A stretch of DNA of 64,000 nt, taken from Beta vulgaris subsp. vulgaris (taxonomy: Eukaryota; Streptophyta; Magnoliopsida; Caryophyllales; Amaranthaceae). The stretch spans positions 57,832,892 to 57,896,891 of the forward strand of contig NC_079208.1 in NCBI RefSeq assembly GCF_026745355.1, read 5' to 3'. Positions within the stretch are counted from its first letter, which is position 1; every line of letters starts with the position of its first letter. Shown in pieces: positions 57,580 to 64,000 of the stretch. The notes below the pieces were generated by a model. It saw nothing but the letters and a program-made list of their open reading frames with translations. It had not been told where the DNA came from and made no database searches. Position numbers and translations under genes: made by a program.

Positions 57580-57742
57580 CAAGTGGTATTGACTTGAAAA
57601 TTGATTGTTGATTCAAGTGGTATTGACTTGAATATTTTTGATTGATTGATCATCAAGTGGTATTGACTTGATTTGTTGATTAATTCAAGTGGTATTGACT
57701 TGAATTTTCTTGATTGTTTGATGTTTGAGTGGTATTGACTCA
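57580..57742 (+). repeat. Five-copy hairpin repeat in the copia leader
   Basis: CAAGTGGTATTGACTTG occurs at 57580-57596, 57614-57630, 57654-57670 and 57686-57702. A fifth copy at 57726-57742 reads TGAGTGGTATTGACTCA. Each can fold as a 5-bp stem (7-9 bp with flanks) around the loop GGTATTG. The fifth copy changes two stem positions on both sides so that pairing is kept. A further 8-bp hairpin, AGAATCTAAGATTAGATTCT, lies at 57791-57810. The array lies between the primer site and the gag start. Confidence 0.88.
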
Positions 57743-57879
57743 AGATCATTAATATCCAAAGTAATCTGTTGATTACATTGTCAAATTGAAAGAATCTAAG
57801 ATTAGATTCTCTATTCCTTCTTTGATTCAATTTCTTTCATCCTTCATCTTTCTTTCTTCATTTTTTTCTCTATCTTAAA

Positions 57880-60117
57880 ATGTCTACAAATTCTGAAAAC
57901 TCAAATGCTTCCACTCTACCTCCTACACAAGATCCAACTAGTGTTTACTTCATTCATCCTTCTGAAAATCCTACTCTTCCTCTTGTTTCTGAACGATTTA
58001 CTGGAGTAGGATATGGTGAATGGAAGAGAAGTATGATCATTGCTCTTTCTGCAAAAAATAAAATGTCGTTTGTAGATGGTACTCTTGATAAACCACCTAT
58101 AACTGACAAATTTTTCACTGCTTGGGAGAGATGCAATAATATTATCATCTCATACCTTTTGAGATCTCTTGATAATACAATTGCAAGAAGTGTCATATAC
58201 TGTACAACAGCAAGAGAGATCTGGCTAGACCTAGAGGAAAGATTCTCTCAAAGTTCTGGTCCACAACTGTTCTCTCTGCAACAGTCTCTTCATGATCTTT
58301 CACATGATCCATCTGATTCTATAGCTGATTTCTTTACTCAGATCAAGAGTATTTGGGATGAAATGAGTGCAATGAATCCTATTCCAGTTTGCACATGTAC
58401 TGGTTGTTCTTGTGGTATCACAAAGAAAATTCTCAAACAACAACAGGAAGAAAGATTAGTCCAGCTCTTGATGAAGCTTGATAGCAAGTATAGTAATGTC
58501 AGAAGCAACCTACTTATGATGCAGCCCTTACCTAATATCCAATTAGCCTATAGATTGTTAAGTCAAGAAGAAAAACAAAGGCAAGCGAGTGAATTGTCTG
58601 CAGATCCTTTGGGACATATGGCATTTGCAGCAACTGATCAAAAGGAGAGAAGTCAAGTATCCAAGGGGTACACTAGATTTCCTGTTAACAACAAAAGGAG
58701 TTTTTCTTCCACTGGAAGTTTCTCTTGTGATTATTGTCACATGCCTGGCCATACAAAGGAAAAATGTTATAAATTACATGGTTTTCCTCCTGGCTATGGA
58801 TCCGGAAAAGGTTACAAAGGTAAAGGGAAGAAGGTAGTTGCAGTTGCTCATGGTGACACTGATTATGATGAAATTGCTAAAGAAGATCAAGATTCTGCTC
58901 CTATCTCTATAAGCCAGTATAATCATCTTGTTCAACTTCTTAGCAAGCAAGTCTCTGAGCCACAGAAGCCAGATAATGCCATGGCCAGTGCCTATGTTGC
59001 AGGTACATGTTTAATCAGTAGTGCTCACTCTAAATGGATAGTTGACAGTGGAGCTAGTGATCATATATGTTCTAATCTGGAACTCTTTGCCTCTTATTCA
59101 CTATTTACTGCCTATCCTAATACTATTACAATAGCTGATGGGAAAACTGCAACAGTGAGGCATATTGGTACAGTTATTCTTGACAATGGGATTAAACTTG
59201 AAAATGTTCTTCATGTCCCAGAATTCAAGTTTAATCTTCTCTCTACACATAAGTTGTGCAAAGATTTATCATGTGAAATCATCTTTTCTCATAACAAGTG
59301 TGTGATTCAGGGCCCCTCACTGAATCATTCCCAAGTTCTTGGTGAACTTCAATCTGGCTTGTATGCAGTAGAAGAAAAGGTTTCTGAATTGCCCTCATCA
59401 ACTTCTTCTGCTAGAACAGCTTGTACAGCTCTCCTTGAAGATGCAAAATTATGGCATTTGAGGCTAGGACACATGCCATTCAATAAACTACATCTCATCA
59501 ATAGCTCTTTTGCAAATAATGTGGCAGCTGATACAGTTTGTCAGGTATGTCCAAAGGCTAGACAGACTAGAGTTTCATTTCCTAAAGTCTCTTCTTCTAG
59601 CACTGCTAAAGCTTTTGATCTCTTACATGTTGATGTTTGGGGGCCTTATAAGGCTAAGACACATGATGGTTGTAATATGTTCTTAACTGTTGTTGATGAT
59701 TTTACCAGACACACATGGGTTTTCTTAATGAAACACAAAACTGATTCTATACCTATTCTGCATATGCTACTCACTCTTATTGAAACTCAATTTAAAGCTC
59801 AAGTTCTTTGTATTAGAACTGATAATGCAAAAGAGTTGTGTGAAGGCAATATTTTACAACTTTATCATACCAAGGGGATCCTACATCAAAGAAGTTGTGC
59901 TGATTCTCCACAACAAAATGGCGTTGTGGAGAGAAAGCACAGACATCTTCTGGAAACTGCAAGGGCTCTTCTGTTTCAGTCTAGAGTGCCAGCAAGGTTT
60001 TGGGGTGAATGTCTTCTATGTGCTACTCATTTAATAAACAGAATGCCCCTCAGTAGTGTGCATTTCCATTCTCCTATGAATTGCTCTATGGTTGCAAACC
60101 TTCCCTTGAACACTTAA
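57880..60117 (+). CDS. Copia polyprotein: gag, protease and integrase (intact part)
   Basis: One open frame of 745 codons starting with the first ATG after the leader. An N-terminal gag domain of the plant copia type is recognisable around residues 20-75 (YFIHPSENP, LSAKNK). A CX2CX4HX4C zinc knuckle spans 283-296. The aspartic protease motif D-S-G-A is at 389-392. The integrase has its GAG-pre H-H-C-C zinc finger from about 525 and a D585-D648-E684 triad with the copia D-35-E spacing. Products would form the particle, process the polyprotein and insert the cDNA. The frame leaves the true register at about 60075 and ends 40 bases later. Confidence 0.92.
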   Translation: MSTNSENSNASTLPPTQDPTSVYFIHPSENPTLPLVSERFTGVGYGEWKRSMIIALSAKNKMSFVDGTLDKPPITDKFFTAWERCNNIIISYLLRSLDNTIARSVIYCTTAREIWLDLEERFSQSSGPQLFSLQQSLHDLSHDPSDSIADFFTQIKSIWDEMSAMNPIPVCTCTGCSCGITKKILKQQQEERLVQLLMKLDSKYSNVRSNLLMMQPLPNIQLAYRLLSQEEKQRQASELSADPLGHMAFAATDQKERSQVSKGYTRFPVNNKRSFSSTGSFSCDYCHMPGHTKEKCYKLHGFPPGYGSGKGYKGKGKKVVAVAHGDTDYDEIAKEDQDSAPISISQYNHLVQLLSKQVSEPQKPDNAMASAYVAGTCLISSAHSKWIVDSGASDHICSNLELFASYSLFTAYPNTITIADGKTATVRHIGTVILDNGIKLENVLHVPEFKFNLLSTHKLCKDLSCEIIFSHNKCVIQGPSLNHSQVLGELQSGLYAVEEKVSELPSSTSSARTACTALLEDAKLWHLRLGHMPFNKLHLINSSFANNVAADTVCQVCPKARQTRVSFPKVSSSSTAKAFDLLHVDVWGPYKAKTHDGCNMFLTVVDDFTRHTWVFLMKHKTDSIPILHMLLTLIETQFKAQVLCIRTDNAKELCEGNILQLYHTKGILHQRSCADSPQQNGVVERKHRHLLETARALLFQSRVPARFWGECLLCATHLINRMPLSSVHFHSPMNCSMVANLPLNT

Positions 60118-62235
60118 AGGTCTTTGGGTGCCTCTGCTATGTTTCTACACTTAAACACATAGGACCAAGTTTGATCCTAGAGCTACACCATGTATCTTTC
60201 TTGGCTACCCACCAGAACAAAAAGCCTACAAAGTCTATGACCTTGAAAATCATAAATTCATCATTTCTAGGGATGTGATATTTCATGAAAAACATTTACC
60301 TCATCATCATTCTTCATCTCAACCTCTCCAATCCACTTCTCATCCTATTTTCCTTCCTGCTCACACCACATATGACATGGATTCATCTTTTGATGTCCCT
60401 GATTGTTTTCTTTTCCCTACTTTGACACCTACTACTTCTACTCATCCTTCCTCACCTTCTGTTTCTTCTGTTTCTCCTGTTAACCATCCTACTCCTGTAT
60501 CTTCTGTCCTACTGTTTCTTCTCCAGTTTCTTTACCTCCACCCCTTCCTAGACTTTCCACCAGACCTAAACACACTCCTAAATACCTGGACTCATATGTT
60601 TGTACTGCTCACACAATTACATCTCACTGGTGTAATCTTGTTATCTATGATCACTTACCTCAGTCTAACAAAGCCTTCATTAGTCAAGCTTGCTCATTGA
60701 CTGAACCTACAAGTTATATGGAAGCTGTACAAGACCCAGGTTGGGTTACTGCTATGCAAAAGGAATTATCTGCCTTAGAGCAAACTGGTACATGGGAGTT
60801 AATGCCTTTACCTAAAGGGAAGAAAACCATAGGCTGCAAATGGGTTTTTAAAGTCAAGTTGAAGGCTGATGGTTTCCTTGGAGAGATATAAAGCTCGTCT
60901 GGTTAAAGGGTTTTACACAAAAGTATGGAATTGACTATGCTGAAACCCTTCTCTCCTGTAGTCAAAATGGCTACTGTCAGATGTCTGTTGGCTGTTGCAG
61001 CATCTAGGAAATGGCATATCCATCAATTGGATATTAATAATGCCTTCCTACATGGTACATTAGATGAGGAAGTTTACATGAAGGCTCCTGAGGGCTATCC
61101 CAATCCTTCTCATCATGTCTGCAAACTTAAAAGGTCTCTCTATGGTTTGAAGCAAGCTTCAAGGCAATGGTTTGCCAGGCTTCAAGCTGAACTTCTTGCC
61201 CAAGGATATCTTCAGTCTAAAAATGACTATTCTCTATTTATTTCTTCTTCTCCCCCTCTTACTATTGCTGCCATCTATGTAGATGACATCATTCTTACTG
61301 GTTCAGATTTCTCCACCATTGATACTCTTAAAACACATCTTCACAAGGTGTTAGTATCAAAGATTTGGGGAAATTAAATTATTTTCTGGGCATAGAAGTC
61401 ACCCACATCAATGAAGGCATCATTTTAACTCAAAAGAAGTTTACTAAAGAACTTCTTCAAGATTGCTGTTTGGATGTGTCTAAAATTGCTAAAACCCCTC
61501 TTCCTATCAATCTCAAATTGCTAGCTGATGAAGGAGAGTTCACAGATCCTACTCAATACAGATGCATAGTTGGGAAGCTCAACTTCCTCACACACACCAG
61601 GCCTGATCTTTTTTTGCTGTTCAGACCTTAAGTCAGTTCATGACTCAACCTAGAAAGCATCACCTACAGGCTCTCATCCATGTATTGAGATACATTGCTC
61701 ACACACCTGGCCAGGGCATTTTATTACAAGCTACAGACTCTCTTACTCTCCAAGCTTACTCTGATTCAGATTGGGGGTCTTGTCCCAACACAAGAAGATC
61801 TGTCACTGGGTATGTGCTTTTACTTGGCAACTCTCCTATATCTTGGAAGTCTAAAAAGCAAGGTACTGTTTCCAAATCATCTAGTGAAGCTGAGTATAGA
61901 GCTATGGCTGCTACTGCCTCAGAGATTACATGGCTGGTCAGATTGCTTCATGATCTTCAAGTTTCTAATCTCCAACCTGTCACTCTTAATTGTGACAATC
62001 AAAGTGCTATCCACATTGGCAGAAATCCTGTCTTTCATGAAAGGACAAAGCACATAGAACTTGATTGCCACTTTACCAGGGAAAAGGTCTTAGAAGGTCT
62101 CATTGATCTCACCTACAAGCCTACTGCTGAACAACTAGCAGATGTCTTTACCAAAGCCCTTCCTTCTCCTCAACACAACTACCTTCTTTCCAAGCTAGGC
62201 ATGTCCTTCCCTCCATCTCCTAGCTTGAGGGGGGG
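60075..62235 (+). pseudogene. Frameshifted copia pol: integrase C-terminus, reverse transcriptase, RNase H
   Basis: Homology continues without a missing domain but jumps frame near 60075, 60160, 60505, 60873, 60905, 60948, 61350 and 61612. Five act as one-base losses and three as one-base gains, many beside short T or C runs. Recognisable blocks are the RT start around EAVQDPGW (60718), the catalytic YVDD at 61276-61287, and RNase H with KHIELD and ADVFTKALP (about 62050-62160). I saw no nonsense substitution apart from those caused by the shifts. As written the element cannot make RT in one polyprotein. Confidence 0.88.
62224..62235 (+). other. Polypurine tract of the copia element
   Basis: TTGAGGGGGGGT directly before the 3' LTR. 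The G-rich purine run primes plus-strand synthesis in LTR elements. Confidence 0.85.
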
Positions 62236-62625
62236 TGTTGATATACACAGTACATCATCTCAGCTTACCAGCCCAAGCTCAAATAAAGGTTCAAGCCCAA
62301 GTGAAGCAAATGATAAGCCCAAGTAAAGATGCAGATTCCAGCTCAGCATTTAGTTAGTTACAAGTTGTTGGATGTAATAACTTTCTGTTAGCAATTCAGT
62401 TAGCTTTCTTTCTTTGTAATAAAGATAGCTACATCTAGTATAAATATAGATTGTACAATGAGATTCATTCATTCAATTACACAGTCAATAAAATCTCATT
62501 TCTATTCTCTCTCTATATCTCTCTCTTATGCTAATGTCATTTTCTTCATAAAGAAATGAACTGAAGGTTAGTAGAAAATGTATTCTACTTTTCTGTTATG
62601 ATAGTTCATATGATGAACTTCAATA
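62236..62625 (+). repeat. 3' LTR of the copia element
   Basis: Line-by-line comparison with 56976-57365 shows no difference. The final RNase H frame runs into it and stops at 62326. Confidence 0.95.
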
Positions 62626-62630
62626 ACAAC
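62626..62630 (+). repeat. Right target site duplication of the copia element
   Basis: ACAAC, identical to 56971-56975. Confidence 0.92.
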
Positions 62631-62861
62631 AAATAATCCTTTAATTTCATAAAATGAGATACGACTCTTTATTATTTGGGAGATTAGCCAATTTGGTAAT
62701 ATAAAAAAACAAATTACCAACGCTTTGTCCCTTAAGAAATAACAATATCAAAAGACCTTCTATTATAGTACTTAATGTAAATGTAACCAATTTATAATAC
62801 TTTTACCTAGTTATTAGGTCCGGGCTGTGCCCCAGGTAAGGAAAAATCTCATTTATTAATA

Positions 62862-63177
62862 CTCCCTCCGTTTCTTAAAGATCTTCTCACTTACTGTTGC
62901 TACAGATACCAAGGAAAATCAAGTTGTGTGGGCATGGTGTGAGTAAAGTAGGAGAGATAAAGGGGTTAAGATATATAAACAAATATAAAGGGGTTAAAGT
63001 AGGAGAGAGAATGGAGTAAAATTGAATTAATAATGTAATGGTGGACCATATGATAGTGACATGAGAGGGTAAATAGGGAAATTTGTTTTGCCAAATAAGG
63101 AATAAAGCAAAAGAGGGAAGATCTTTTGGAAACACCCTTAAACGGAAAGAGGGAAGATCTTTAGGAAACGGATGGAG
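62862..63177. mobile_element. Stowaway-type MITE (316 bp)
   Basis: Left CTCCCTCCGTTTCTTAAAGATCTTC and right GAAGATCTTTAGGAAACGGATGGAG are inverted ends flanked by TA (62860-62861 and 63178-63179). The right terminal motif GGGAAGATCTTT(T/A)GGAAAC is duplicated just inside the end. Confidence 0.85.
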
Positions 63178-64000
63178 TATAATATTTTATGATAATAACA
63201 CTAAATACAATTTAGCCTTGTGGTTAAAACTTTAGTATATGTAGTTGAGGTCTTGAGATCAAACCCTATAGTATGCAATTTTTTATTTTTTTTATTGTAC
63301 ATGGATTACATGAGCTAAAATTCTCTAAGGAGAGCACCGCGTGGCACATTTTCTTATTTTTGCACGCCTTTTAATATATTTTTATAGATAATGTGTAATT
63401 CCATTACTTTTTTATTTCATTTTAGTTTCATTATAATGATCAATTCATATACTATTGCTCTTCTCTTTTATTGTGTCTTTAGGTGCTAAATATAGGAATG
63501 ATAGAAACTATGAAAATGGTTTTTTTAAGGAAAGGATAACATGGATGTGTTATAGTGTGAATTAAGTGAATTCAATAAGTGAAAATAAGACATTAAATGA
63601 AGTACATTTACACACAAGGAATAAAACAAAAGGATTGAATAATTTTGTGAAACTGAATAATAAAATAACTTCCATAAACGAATGGAATTTTGTGAATAAT
63701 ATTTATATATATACTATTAATTTATGTAAATCTCTATTATATAAGCCAAGGGAGGAGGTGTGGTGTCCTCATTTGAAGTGACTAAAATACCCTTAATGAT
63801 CTAATTAATGGAATGAAAAAAATTACAAAAACAAATCATTTAAAAATCTCATTCCAACTTGCCATTTAAAACAAGTTTAAAATGGTATATGCATCAAATA
63901 CTTCAATCAAAAATTAAATGGACAATATATTTATACCTTATAAGAAAGATGACATACATAACGTGCACATGAAAAGTCTGAAATCCACTACCTTTAATAC
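63178..64000. other. AT-rich intergenic DNA to the window edge
   Basis: No gene is supported. 63205-63280 has TAGCCTTGTGGTTAAAAC and GAGATCAAACCC, a possible decayed tRNA-like repeat. GCACGCCTTTTAATATATTT at about 63362 matches the sequence near 15530. Confidence 0.45.

Larger units (their letters stand above)
56976..62625 (+). mobile_element. Complete Ty1/copia LTR retrotransposon, 5,650 bp
   Basis: Two 390-bp LTRs, a 5-bp duplication (ACAAC), a methionine tRNA primer site, a gag-protease-integrase-RT-RNase H order (integrase before RT, which defines copia) and a polypurine tract. The LTRs show no difference by eye over 390 positions, so the insertion is recent. The pol part after the integrase core is broken by several single-base indels. 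Confidence 0.96.

Noticed and set aside
62815..62840. Helitron end (hairpin plus CTRR)
   Set aside because: GTCCGGGCTGTGCCCCAGG has weak pairing only, and no 5' TC end or sister copy could be matched.

Overview
The window reads as nuclear DNA of a eudicot plant. It is AT-rich, its genes are split by long introns, and most of it is transposable-element debris: copia, TRIM, SINE, LINE-type, hAT, MULE-like and Stowaway elements. Plant-specific gene families are present (SIAMESE-related CDK inhibitor, CYP707A, a plastid-targeted membrane protein). The species cannot be named from the sequence alone.

Only three host protein genes can be supported. (1) 899-1141, minus: a small intronless gene for a SIAMESE-related (SMR) cyclin-dependent-kinase inhibitor. 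(2) 36609-45692, plus: an eight-exon CYP707A cytochrome P450, the abscisic acid 8'-hydroxylase family. Its CDS is 1,476 nt (491 aa), and its large introns carry SINEs and MITEs. (3) 53304-54482, minus: a single-exon, 392-aa chloroplast-targeted polytopic membrane protein with the C-terminal signature of the ICMT/PEMT methyltransferase fold. The three genes do not form a common pathway. CYP707A acts in ABA catabolism, SMR in cell-cycle exit, and the substrate of the third is unknown.

Layout. 1-5,950: SMR gene, a SINE, Stowaway MITEs, a TRIM with an inverted extra LTR inside an older MITE, and a TIR element with a 33-bp minisatellite. 6,600-9,170: a (TA)n tract packed with a GC-rich foldback element and an inverted repeat pair. 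9,170-33,190: gene-free, with Stowaway elements, a ~325-bp tandem satellite, a 544-bp poly(A) retroposon, a MULE-like MITE and hAT derivatives. 33,198-34,036: a non-autonomous hAT with a perfect 8-bp target duplication. 36,067-45,692: the CYP707A promoter and gene. 46,500-53,300: gene-free, with a 98-bp hairpin-bearing retroposon. 56,037-56,670: nested MITEs. 56,976-62,625: a complete Ty1/copia element with two apparently identical 390-bp LTRs, a 5-bp target duplication, an intact gag-protease-integrase frame and a frameshifted RT/RNase H region. 62,862-64,000: another MITE and AT-rich DNA.

The observations most worth following are: (a) five hairpins with compensatory base changes in the copia leader, each showing the 6-mer complementary to the primer tRNA 3' end; (b) a set of retroposition scars with perfect target duplications but almost nothing inserted except poly(A); and (c) two poly(A) retroposons, 544 bp and 98 bp, each carrying a strong hairpin.
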